DNA of 64,000 bases, taken from Streptomyces sp. CG4 (GTDB lineage Bacteria > Actinomycetota > Actinomycetes > Streptomycetales > Streptomycetaceae). The translations under genes and the position numbers were made by a program. This document shows positions 43,618 through 51,362 of the stretch, piece by piece; positions within the stretch are counted from its first letter, which is position 1, and every line of letters begins with the position of its first letter. The notes below the pieces were generated by a model. It was given only the letters and a program-made list of their open reading frames with translations. It did not search any database and had not been told where the DNA came from. The stretch is taken from the NCBI RefSeq assembly GCF_041080655.1, contig NZ_CP163525.1, positions 5,022,001 to 5,086,000 on the forward strand, given 5' to 3'.

Positions 43618-44094
43618 GTGACGACGCCCGAAGAGCTGATCGCCCACTACGGACTCGAACCCCTCCCCCGCGAAGGCGGCCTGTACCGGCGTACCTGGGC
43701 GGGGCCCGTACGCCCGGACGGCCGTCCCGAGGGCTCCGCCATCGTCGTCCTGCTCACCGGGGACGACTACTGCGCCCTGCACCGCCTGCCCACCGACGAG
43801 ATCTGGCACTTCTACCTAGGCGACCCGCTCCGCCTCCTGCTGCTCGCCCCCGACGGCACCACCCGCACCGCCGTCCTCGGCCCCGCCCCGCTGGCCGGCC
43901 AGCACGTCCAGCTGACCGTGCCCGCCCGAACCTGGATGGGCGCGCGGGTCGCCCCGGGCGGTGCGTGGACCCTCTTCGGCACCACGATGGCCCCCGGATA
44001 CACCGATGCGGACTACGAACACGGTGACGCCCGCGAACTGACGGCGCGTTACCCCTCCGAAGCCGCCCGGATCACGGAACTCTGCCGTCCATGA
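43618..44094 (+). CDS. cupin-domain protein (DUF985-like)
   Basis: 158 aa from GTG. A small beta-barrel: EGSAIVVLLTGDDYCALHRL, TDEIWHFYLGDPLRLLLLAP, VAPGGAWTLFGTTMAPGYTD. The His/Asp/Glu set in LPTDEIWHFY fits the DUF985 cupins, whose function is not established. It lies 10 nt after the acetyltransferase and overlaps the SDR gene start, so it is in the iron-box operon. Confidence 0.85.
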   Translation: MTTPEELIAHYGLEPLPREGGLYRRTWAGPVRPDGRPEGSAIVVLLTGDDYCALHRLPTDEIWHFYLGDPLRLLLLAPDGTTRTAVLGPAPLAGQHVQLTVPARTWMGARVAPGGAWTLFGTTMAPGYTDADYEHGDARELTARYPSEAARITELCRP

Positions 44095-44852
44095 ACCTTC
44101 TCGACGGACAGACGGCGCTGGTGACCGGCGCGGGCGGCGGCATCGGCCGCGCCATCGCGCTGCGCTTCGCCGAACAGGGCGCGGCGGTGGCCGTCCACTG
44201 CCGTACGGCAGTGGACGCGGCTGGGGAAGTGGCGGCCCGTATCCGGGAGTCGGGCGGCGCGGCCGTCGTACTGCGGGCGGACCTGACGGACGACGACGCC
44301 TGCCACCGGCTGGTCGAGGAGACGACGGCCTGGTCGGGCGGCCGCCTCACGGCACTGGTCAACAACGCGGCCGTACAACCGGTCCACCCCCTCCCCGGCA
44401 TGACCGCGGCCGAGTGGCGCACGGTCGTCGACACCGACCTCACCAGCGTCTTCGCCTGCACCCAGGCCGCCGCCGCCCATATGCGGGTGCACGGCGGCGG
44501 CACCGTCACCCACATCGCCTCCATCGAGGCCGCCCACCCCGCCCCCGGCCACGCCCACTACAGCGCGGCCAAGGCGGCCGTGGTCATGCACGCCCGCGCG
44601 GCCGCCCTGGAGTACGGGCCCGACGGCATCCGCGTCAACACGGTCTCGCCCGGCCTGATCCACCGCGAGGGCCTGGCCGAGGCCTGGCCGGACGGCGTAC
44701 GGCGCTGGCTGGCCGCCGCACCCACCGGCCGGCTGGGCCGCCCCGAGGACGTCGCCGACGCCTGCGTCTTCCTGGCCTCGCCGCTCGCGAGCTGGATCAC
44801 CGGCCACGACCTGACCGTGGACGGCGGCGTCTCGGCCCGCCCGACCTGGTGA
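44091..44852 (+). CDS. SDR-family oxidoreductase
   Basis: 253 aa, classical short-chain dehydrogenase. Cofactor motif TALVTGAGGGIGRA, NNAAVQP, catalytic Ser in ITHIASIEA-like THIASIEAAH and Tyr-Lys in HYSAAKAAVV. The His-Cys-Arg after beta-2 (VHCRT) suggests NADP. It overlaps the cupin stop (ATGA) and is the last gene of the operon. It resembles FabG-type reductases in sequence, but its substrate is unknown. Confidence 0.88.
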   Translation: MNLLDGQTALVTGAGGGIGRAIALRFAEQGAAVAVHCRTAVDAAGEVAARIRESGGAAVVLRADLTDDDACHRLVEETTAWSGGRLTALVNNAAVQPVHPLPGMTAAEWRTVVDTDLTSVFACTQAAAAHMRVHGGGTVTHIASIEAAHPAPGHAHYSAAKAAVVMHARAAALEYGPDGIRVNTVSPGLIHREGLAEAWPDGVRRWLAAAPTGRLGRPEDVADACVFLASPLASWITGHDLTVDGGVSARPTW

Positions 44853-44982
44853 CCGCCCGACCAGGCGCCCCCGCCCCGGTGACCGCCCGCCCCGGTGAGC
44901 AGCGCGGCCGATCTTTCCGTACCTACCGGGAGGCACGTACACGCAGGCCCGACGGAGGCGCGAGGCACAGGGAGGGGACGAG

Positions 44983-46950
44983 GTGCTGCGGGACCGACAC
45001 CGATGGCCACGACGGCTGGCCCTGCTCTGCGCGGGCCTGTTCCTCCTCCTGCTCGGCACCGCGGCCCCCGCGTCGGCCCACGCGGCCCTGCGCGCGACCG
45101 ACCCCGCCGACGGAACCGTGCTGCGCACCGCCCCCCGGCAGCTCACCCTGACCTTCACCGAGTCGGTCGGCCTGCTCACCGACTCCTTCCGCGTCTACGA
45201 CCCCCACAACCACCGGCTGCGCACCGGCCCCGCCGCACACGCCCCCGGTCACCCGGACACGGCCCGCGTCACCCTCCCCACCACCCGGCTCGCCGAGGGC
45301 ACCTACACGGTCGCCTGGCGGGTGGTGTCGGCGGACAGCCACCCGGTGTCCGGGGCGCTCACCTTCTCGGTCGGCCAACGCACGGCGACGACGGCGGCCC
45401 CGGCCCCCGACGACGCGGACAACCCGGCCACCACCGCCCTGTACAACATCGCCCGCTACCTCGCGTACCTCTCGCTGGCCGTGTTGCTGGGCACGGCGGC
45501 GTTCGTGGCGTACTGCCGCCCACCGAAGGCCGCCCCCCTGCGCACCCCCGTCCTGGTGGCCGCCTGGACCCTCATCGCCTCGACGGCCCTCCTGTTCGTC
45601 CTGCGCGCGCCGTACGAGGAGGGCACGTCACCGCTGCGGGCCTGCTCTCTCGGCGCCCTCGCCCACACGGCCACGACCCGGCCCGGCGCACTCCTGCTCG
45701 CCCGCCTGGCGCTGCTGCTCCTGTCCGGCGCCGGCATGGCGCTGCTGCGCGCCCGGCGCAGCAGACTCCCGCGCCGTACGACGCTCGCGGTGGCCGCGGC
45801 GCTCGCCCTCCCCCTCGCCCTGACCTGGACGGCGGCCGAACACGCCGCGGCGGGCATCCAGGTCCCGCTCGCGATCACCTCGGCCACGCTGCACCTGCTG
45901 GCCATGGGCGTCTGGCTGGGCGGCCTGGCCGCGCTCCTGCGCCTCCTGTCCCGCGCCCCGGCGCTCCCGCTCTCGGTCCCGGCCCGCTTCTCCCGCCTGG
46001 CCCTCACCTCGGTGACGGTCCTGGTCCTGACCGGCGTCTACCAGTCCTGGCGCGGCCTCGGCTCCTGGCAGGCGCTCACCGACACGACGTACGGCCGTAC
46101 CCTGCTGGCCAAACTGGCGGCGGTCACCGCGCTCCTGCTGGCGGCGGCCTGCTCCCGCACCTGGACGTCACGCATGGCACAGCCACGGACCCGGGCGCGC
46201 ACGACCAGGACGCCCCCCGCCCGCGTCCCCGAACCGGCCACGGGCCCCCCGTTCCCCGAGCCGCTCTCCGAGGAGCCCGTCGCTCCCGTTCCGCCCCCGC
46301 CCGTCCCGCTGCGCGCCCTGCGCCGTTCGGTGCTGGCGGAGGCGGCCGTGGCGGTGCTGGTCCTGGCCCTGACGACGCTCCTGACCAGCACCGTCCCCGG
46401 CCGCACGGCGACCGAAGCGACGGAGTCCGGCACCACGGCGCAGTACGGCATCCCGACGGCATCCGTGACGACGATCCCCTTCGACGTCGGCACCCCGGGC
46501 GGCCATGGCAGGGTCCAGGTCACCCTGAACCCCGGCCGCGTGGGCCGGACCTCCGTCCAGGCGGTCGTCTACGGCCCCGACGGCGGCCTGGCCACGGTCC
46601 CCGAACTCCGCGTCACCCTCACCCTCGCGGCCCAGCGGATCGGCCCCCTCGACACCAGGGTCACCGACCGCGGCGGCTACTGGGCCACCGACTCCTTCGA
46701 CCTCCCCCTCCCCGGAACCTGGACGATGAAGGCGACGGTACGGGTGTCGGACCTGGACCAGGTGACGGTGTCGGCACCGGTACGGGTGCCACGGGGTGCC
46801 CTGGGGCTCGCCCGGCTTCAGACACCCGTCGTCGGGATACCCGGCATACCCGGCGTACCCGGGGACAGCTCTTCGCCGACCGCCGACAGGGCGTTGACCG
46901 TGGCCTGTACCGACGGGCGTACGGAGCCCTCGTTGCGCCATACCGCGTAG
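44983..46950 (+). CDS. CopC-CopD fusion, copper-resistance membrane protein
   Basis: 655 aa from GTG. Signal peptide, then a CopC domain (about 32-130) starting HAALRATDPADGTVLRTAPR with the N-terminal His of the mature protein and SADSHPVSGALTFSV. A CopD multihelix domain follows (about 150-395) and after a linker a C-terminal YtkA/FixH-like outer domain (about 475-610). The usual end would be near PVRVPRGALG; here the frame continues about 45 residues and overlaps the convergent LysR gene by 133 bp. It probably handles copper in the envelope. Confidence 0.86.
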   Translation: MLRDRHRWPRRLALLCAGLFLLLLGTAAPASAHAALRATDPADGTVLRTAPRQLTLTFTESVGLLTDSFRVYDPHNHRLRTGPAAHAPGHPDTARVTLPTTRLAEGTYTVAWRVVSADSHPVSGALTFSVGQRTATTAAPAPDDADNPATTALYNIARYLAYLSLAVLLGTAAFVAYCRPPKAAPLRTPVLVAAWTLIASTALLFVLRAPYEEGTSPLRACSLGALAHTATTRPGALLLARLALLLLSGAGMALLRARRSRLPRRTTLAVAAALALPLALTWTAAEHAAAGIQVPLAITSATLHLLAMGVWLGGLAALLRLLSRAPALPLSVPARFSRLALTSVTVLVLTGVYQSWRGLGSWQALTDTTYGRTLLAKLAAVTALLLAAACSRTWTSRMAQPRTRARTTRTPPARVPEPATGPPFPEPLSEEPVAPVPPPPVPLRALRRSVLAEAAVAVLVLALTTLLTSTVPGRTATEATESGTTAQYGIPTASVTTIPFDVGTPGGHGRVQVTLNPGRVGRTSVQAVVYGPDGGLATVPELRVTLTLAAQRIGPLDTRVTDRGGYWATDSFDLPLPGTWTMKATVRVSDLDQVTVSAPVRVPRGALGLARLQTPVVGIPGIPGVPGDSSSPTADRALTVACTDGRTEPSLRHTA

Positions 46951-47762
46951 ACGCGGCGGGTGAGTTCGGGTTCGACGGGGACGACCCGGGCGCCCGCGGG
47001 GAGGGGTGCGAGGCCGAGGGTGGGCACCATGGCCAGTCCGACGCCCGCCGCGACCAGGGCCAGTTGGGTGGGGTGTTCGTTGACCGTGTGCACGATGCGC
47101 GGTTCGGTGCCGTGTTCCCGCATGGTGAACAGCAGCCACTCGTGGCACGTGGAGCGGCGCACCCTGCTGATCCACCCTTCGTCGACCAGGTCGGTGATGC
47201 GGACGGACGGCCGGTCGGCCAGACGGTGGTTCGCGGGCAGGGCGACCTGCGCGCCGTCGGTCATGAGCAGTTTCTTGCGCACGGTCGTCGGCCAAGTGAT
47301 CGGCACATGCAGCCAGTCCTGGACCAGGCCGACGTCCAGGTCGCCGCGCTCGACCTGGACGAGGGGCGAGTCGAAGTCCAATTCGCGTATGTGCAGGGAG
47401 AGTTCGGGTGCGCTCTCGGCGAGGAGACGGAGGGTCGGCGGCACCAGGCCGCGGGCGGCTGTGGGGAACGCCCCGAGGGTGAGCTCGCCCATGGGCGCGC
47501 CCCGGTAGACCTGCATCTCGGCCTCGGTCTCCTCCACGAGCGCCAGGATCTGCCCGGCGCGGGTGGCCAACAGATGGGCCATGAAGGTCAGTTTCACCCC
47601 TCGGCCACTGCGTTTCACCAGTTGGTGGCCGGTCTCCTGCTCCAGTTTGCGGATCTGTTGGGAGACGGCCGAGGTGGTGACGTGCAACACTTCGGCGGCG
47701 CCGCTGATGGAGCCGTATGTCGCTACCGCCTGAAGGATGCGGAGACGTTCGAGGTTGAGCAT
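46818..47762 (-). CDS. LysR-family transcriptional regulator
   Basis: 314 aa. N-terminal helix-turn-helix LRILQAVATYGSISGAAEVL then HVTTSAVSQQIRKLEQETGH; substrate-binding domain about 90-295. It is divergent from the EamA transporter gene with a 75-nt gap, the classic arrangement for control of that neighbour. The C-terminus has a Pro-Gly-Met-Pro-Gly repeat tail lying inside the overlap with the copper gene. Confidence 0.92.
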   Translation of the reverse strand: MLNLERLRILQAVATYGSISGAAEVLHVTTSAVSQQIRKLEQETGHQLVKRSGRGVKLTFMAHLLATRAGQILALVEETEAEMQVYRGAPMGELTLGAFPTAARGLVPPTLRLLAESAPELSLHIRELDFDSPLVQVERGDLDVGLVQDWLHVPITWPTTVRKKLLMTDGAQVALPANHRLADRPSVRITDLVDEGWISRVRRSTCHEWLLFTMREHGTEPRIVHTVNEHPTQLALVAAGVGLAMVPTLGLAPLPAGARVVPVEPELTRRVYAVWRNEGSVRPSVQATVNALSAVGEELSPGTPGMPGIPTTGV

Positions 47763-47837
47763 GTTGAAGCAACCCTACAATCAGCTCTCAGATTTTCTCG
47801 CTTGTCCTTCCGTGTAGCGTGCAGCAAAGTTCCGGCC

Positions 47838-48821
47838 ATGGACCCCTCCCTTTCCGCGGCCGAGGCCGACGGAGCCGTGGCTCCCGCGCCTCCGGTCCCC
47901 GCGGCCCGTTCCAGCGGTGTGCCCGCGGCGGCACCCGGTCCGCGCCTCGACTGGCGCATACGCTTCGTGCTCCTGGCGCTGCTCTGGGGGCTGAGCTTCC
48001 TCTTCGTCAAGATCAGTGGTAAGGCCTACGCACCGGTCCAGGTCTCCCTGGGGCGGGTGCTCTTCGGCGCGGTGACCCTGCTGATCGTGCTCGCCGTCAA
48101 ACGCGAGTCGCTGCCGCGCAGTCCCCGGCTCTGGCTGCATCTGGCCGTGGCCGCCTTCCTGCTCAACGCCCTGCCGTTCACCCTCTTCGCCTACTCCGAG
48201 GAGCGCATCACCTCCGCGCTCGCCGGAATATGCAACGCCACCACTCCGCTGTTCACGCTGCTCGTGGCGGTCAGCGCGCTGCCCGGCGAGCGGCCGGACC
48301 GGAACCGGATGGCGGGCATGGGCATCGGCTTCCTCGGCGTGCTGGTGGTCTTCGGCATCTGGAACGGCGCCAACGTCGGCGACCCGGCCGGGGCCGGCAT
48401 GGCGCTGGGCGCCGCGCTGAGCATGGGCGCCGGGTGGGTGTACGTCCGCCGCTTCCTGACCGACTCCGGGCACTCCAGTGTGGCGCTGTCCGCCGCCCAG
48501 GTCACCGCTGGGGCCGTCGAACTCGCCGTCGCGACCCCGTTCCTGACGTCGGTGCCCACGCACTTCCCGCTCGTCCAGACCGCGTCGCTGCTCGTTCTCG
48601 GCGCGGTGGGGACCGGATTCGCCTTCCTCATCCAGTACGGGCTGGTGCGGGACGCGGGCGCCACGGCGGCGTCCATGGTCACGTACCTGGTGCCGGTGGT
48701 CTCCACCGCCGCCGGCGTGGTCGTCCTGGGCGAAGTACTCAAGTGGAACCAGCCGGTCGGCGCGCTGGTCATCCTGGCGGGCGCCGCACTGTCGCAGCGC
48801 CCGGCGCGGCGCTCGGCGTAG
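47838..48821 (+). CDS. EamA/DMT-family transporter
   Basis: 327 aa. After a Pro/Ala-rich cytosolic start come ten transmembrane helices in two EamA halves (FVLLALLWGLSFLFVKISGK, ERITSALAGICNATTPLFTL, second half from DPAGAGMALGAALSMGAGWV). It exports small metabolites or amino acids. Probable control is by the divergent LysR protein. It lies just upstream of the biosynthetic operon but has its own terminator, so membership is uncertain. Confidence 0.9.
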   Translation: MDPSLSAAEADGAVAPAPPVPAARSSGVPAAAPGPRLDWRIRFVLLALLWGLSFLFVKISGKAYAPVQVSLGRVLFGAVTLLIVLAVKRESLPRSPRLWLHLAVAAFLLNALPFTLFAYSEERITSALAGICNATTPLFTLLVAVSALPGERPDRNRMAGMGIGFLGVLVVFGIWNGANVGDPAGAGMALGAALSMGAGWVYVRRFLTDSGHSSVALSAAQVTAGAVELAVATPFLTSVPTHFPLVQTASLLVLGAVGTGFAFLIQYGLVRDAGATAASMVTYLVPVVSTAAGVVVLGEVLKWNQPVGALVILAGAALSQRPARRSA

Positions 48822-48931
48822 AGCCCGGCGCAGAGCCCGGCGGAGCGCTCGGCGTAGAGCCCGGCGCGGCGTGCGCGTGCCGGCGCGGCCGGTTGAGCAC
48901 CGTCCCTCATGTGATCCTTTCCCGGCCCATG

Positions 48932-48976
48932 GGCCGCCGTCCGCGAACACAGGCGTTCCGTCGACGGCGGCCTTTT
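48932..48976 (+). terminator. terminator after EamA gene
   Basis: GGCCGCCGTC (48932-48941) and GACGGCGGCC (48963-48972) form a 10-bp stem followed by TTTT. The preceding 48822-48880 holds short tandem GGCGTAGAGCCC-type repeats. Confidence 0.75.
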
Positions 48977-49103
48977 CGCCTGTCTGCAACCCGGTAACAC
49001 AAAAGAAACCTACCGGAATTCGCAACGGCATTTTTTTGTTGCGCTATTTATGGTGCGAGCGGTACACGCGGCCCTGATGAGATTTAGCCCACGTCTTGAT
49101 CGT

Positions 49104-49133
49104 TTGACGTCCGGGGTTGATTGAATCTAGCAT
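49104..49133 (+). promoter_or_regulatory. sigma-70-like promoter of ACP operon
   Basis: TTGACG (49104-49109) and TAGCAT (49128-49133) are 18 nt apart, close to the Streptomyces vegetative consensus. They lie in an unusually AT-rich stretch and leave an ~80-nt leader before the ACP start. Confidence 0.6.
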
Positions 49134-49215
49134 CTAAAACGTCTCGGGGATTCCCGGGATGCTCATCGCCATCAATTCCCGAATTTCCGTTTCGGGGGAT
49201 CGGAAAAGGTTTCTC

Positions 49216-49479
49216 ATGGCTATCGCCGAAACCATCAAGAACATTCTCGTCTCGCATGTGTACGTCGAGGTCCCGGTCGACCGCATGGGTGAGCAGGACA
49301 GCCTGCGGGACGTGCTGGGCGTGGACTCGCTGGGGTTCGTCGAACTGCGTGTGCAGGTCGAGGAGGCGTTCGGCATCACGATCGACGACGACGACTTCAC
49401 GCCCGAGCACTTCGCCACGATCGCCTCGCTGACCTCGCTCGTCGAGCGTCAGCAGCAGGTCGCGGCGGCCGGCGCCTGA
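49216..49479 (+). CDS. acyl carrier protein
   Basis: 87 aa from ATG at 49216 with GGAAAAGG upstream; ATG at 49159 is less likely. The phosphopantetheine site is GVDSLGFVELRVQVEE, Ser38. The preceding QDSLRDVLGVDSLG and later FGITIDDDDF match stand-alone ACPs. It is the first gene of the operon and presumably carries the chain handled by the ketosynthase, acyl-activating enzyme, thioesterase and AfsA-like protein downstream. Confidence 0.92.
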   Translation: MAIAETIKNILVSHVYVEVPVDRMGEQDSLRDVLGVDSLGFVELRVQVEEAFGITIDDDDFTPEHFATIASLTSLVERQQQVAAAGA

Positions 49480-49574
49480 GTCCGGACACAGCGCAGCGCA
49501 AGGCGGTGTCCGGCTGCCGGGTGCCACCGGACACCGCTTTTGTCCCGCACCCATCTGTCTCAGGGGGAATGGGG

Positions 49575-50735
49575 ATGGACAACCCCGCCGTATCGGTTCC
49601 ACCGGATCCGATCGTCATCACCGGAATGGGTTGGGTCACACCGCTCGGAAACTCCGTGCACGACGTGTGGAACGACCTGCTGAAAGGCGAGACCGGAATA
49701 CGGCCGACGCCGTCGGAAATTCCGCTCCGCAGTGATCTCGCGGCCATTGTGCCGACCGTACCACTGAGCGAGGACCCGCATTCTCGGAATCTTCGCTTCA
49801 CTATTTCCGCAGTCGAATCCGCGCTCGCCGACGCCGGAATCACCATCGACGCGGACGGCCTTGAACTCATTCTCGGCACCAGCTACGCCGGAAACCTCGA
49901 CGACCCGGAGACGCCCTCGCTCTACACGTGGGCCCAGCAGGTCGCGGAACGCCTCGGACACGCACGGCCGCCGCTCTGCGTGACCACCGCCTGCTCCGCC
50001 GGCTCGGACGCCGTCGTGATGGGGGCCGAGCTGATCCGCTCCGGCCGCCGCGAGATCTGCGTCTGCGTCGGCACCGACGTGGTGACGCCCGCCAAGCGGC
50101 TCGGCCACTCGCTGCTCGGCACCATGACCGACCAGGCGCTGCGCAGCTTCGACAGCCGCCACAACGGCATGGTGCTCGGCGAGGGAGCCGGGGTCCTCGT
50201 CCTGGAATCGGCCGGCCACGCCCGCGAGCGTGCGGCCCGGGCACACGCGCTGCTGCGGGGCACCGGATCGGCCAACGACGCGGCCGGCATGACGGCCCCC
50301 GACCCGAGCGGCGCCAGCGTCGTGCTCGCCGTGGAACGGGCCCTGTCCGGCACCGGTGTGACGGCGCGCGACATCGCGGTGGTGAGTGCGCACGGCACCG
50401 GCACCCCCGTCAACGACGCCGTGGAGGCCACCAGCCTGCGCACGCTGTTCGGTTCCGGTGCGCCCGGTCCCGTCGTCTACGGCACCAAGGGCGCGCTCGG
50501 CCACAGCCTCGGTGCCTGCGGAATCATCGAGGCGATCACCGTCGTCAAGGCGCTCGACGACGGTCTGGTGCCGCCCGTGCACGGGCTCGGCACCCCGATG
50601 GACGACTTTCCGCTCCCGCTGCCGATCGGCGCGCCCAGTCCGGTGCCCCGCACGTCGGGACTGAGCCTGACCCTGGGGTTCGGCGGCTTCAACACCGCAC
50701 TGCTCCTCACCCACCCCGGGAGCGCCCATGAGTGA
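49575..50735 (+). CDS. beta-ketoacyl-ACP synthase (FabF-like)
   Basis: 386 aa from ATG at 49575 (GGGGGAA upstream; ATG at 49569 is too close to it). The thiolase fold begins IVITGMGWVTPLG. The catalytic set is complete: Cys140 in TTACSAGSD, His273 in SAHGTGTPVND, Lys305 and His310 in TKGALGHSLGACG. It should condense an acyl starter with malonyl-ACP. It overlaps the half-length partner gene by 8 nt, as ketosynthase/chain-length-factor pairs do. Confidence 0.9.
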   Translation: MDNPAVSVPPDPIVITGMGWVTPLGNSVHDVWNDLLKGETGIRPTPSEIPLRSDLAAIVPTVPLSEDPHSRNLRFTISAVESALADAGITIDADGLELILGTSYAGNLDDPETPSLYTWAQQVAERLGHARPPLCVTTACSAGSDAVVMGAELIRSGRREICVCVGTDVVTPAKRLGHSLLGTMTDQALRSFDSRHNGMVLGEGAGVLVLESAGHARERAARAHALLRGTGSANDAAGMTAPDPSGASVVLAVERALSGTGVTARDIAVVSAHGTGTPVNDAVEATSLRTLFGSGAPGPVVYGTKGALGHSLGACGIIEAITVVKALDDGLVPPVHGLGTPMDDFPLPLPIGAPSPVPRTSGLSLTLGFGGFNTALLLTHPGSAHE

Positions 50736-51327
50736 CCCCCGCGCCACGCCGGCCGCCGGCCGCCGTTCCCTCGTCACGGCGGGGTACGGCGAAGTGGTCA
50801 CCACCGCGCCCGCCGAGCACGCGCACAACGGCTCGTCCCTGTTCGCCGACCCGGTCGCCTGGCTCATGGCCGAGGCGGTGGCCCGGGCCGTCGAGGACTG
50901 CGCGGTCGACCTGGCCGCCGTCAGGGACCACGTGGGCATGGTCGCCATCAGCGACGTGTGCACCCTGGACACCATGCGGACGATCGCCCGCGCGACGCCC
51001 CGCGGCCGGCTGTCACCGCTGAAGTTCGCCGGCGCCAATCCCGGCTCCGTCGCCGGACTGCCCTGCATCCGCAACGGCTTCCGCGGACCGACGCTGACCT
51101 TGTCGATGCCGCCCGAGGCGGCGCTGCCGGCGGCTCTGGCGATGGCGGAGGGCTGGATCGCCCGCGGCAGCGCGCGCCTCGTCCTCGTCGGAACACATCG
51201 CCGCGACGGGGACGCGCACAGCGCCCGCTGCTACGTACTGCAGTCCTCCACCGCTCCGGACTCGTGCCCCGAGCCCGATCTGAAGCGTCTTACGGCCCCG
51301 GTCCATGCGGCCGCCGCGGACCTGTGA
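50728..51327 (+). CDS. half-length ketosynthase-like (chain-length-factor-like) protein
   Basis: 199 aa. It resembles only the N-terminal half of a ketosynthase: SLFADPVAWLMAEAVARAVE, RNGFRGPTLTLSMPPEAALP and ARGSARLVLVGTHRRDGDAH. At the position of the catalytic Cys the sequence is LSMPPEAA, with no Cys. Short proteins of this type (ketoacyl-synt_2-like) occur beside ketosynthases in some type II polyketide clusters. It probably forms a heterodimer with the upstream ketosynthase. It is not obviously a pseudogene, as its start and stop overlap its neighbours. Confidence 0.72.
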   Translation: MSDPRATPAAGRRSLVTAGYGEVVTTAPAEHAHNGSSLFADPVAWLMAEAVARAVEDCAVDLAAVRDHVGMVAISDVCTLDTMRTIARATPRGRLSPLKFAGANPGSVAGLPCIRNGFRGPTLTLSMPPEAALPAALAMAEGWIARGSARLVLVGTHRRDGDAHSARCYVLQSSTAPDSCPEPDLKRLTAPVHAAAADL

Positions 51328-51362
51328 ACGCCGCGGAACTGCTGAAGAGGAGACCGTCCGTC

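Noticed and set aside
47838..48821. EamA transporter as part of the ACP-AfsA operon
   Set aside because: A terminator and about 390 nt separate them, and the divergent LysR gene explains its control. A functional link stays possible but is unsupported.
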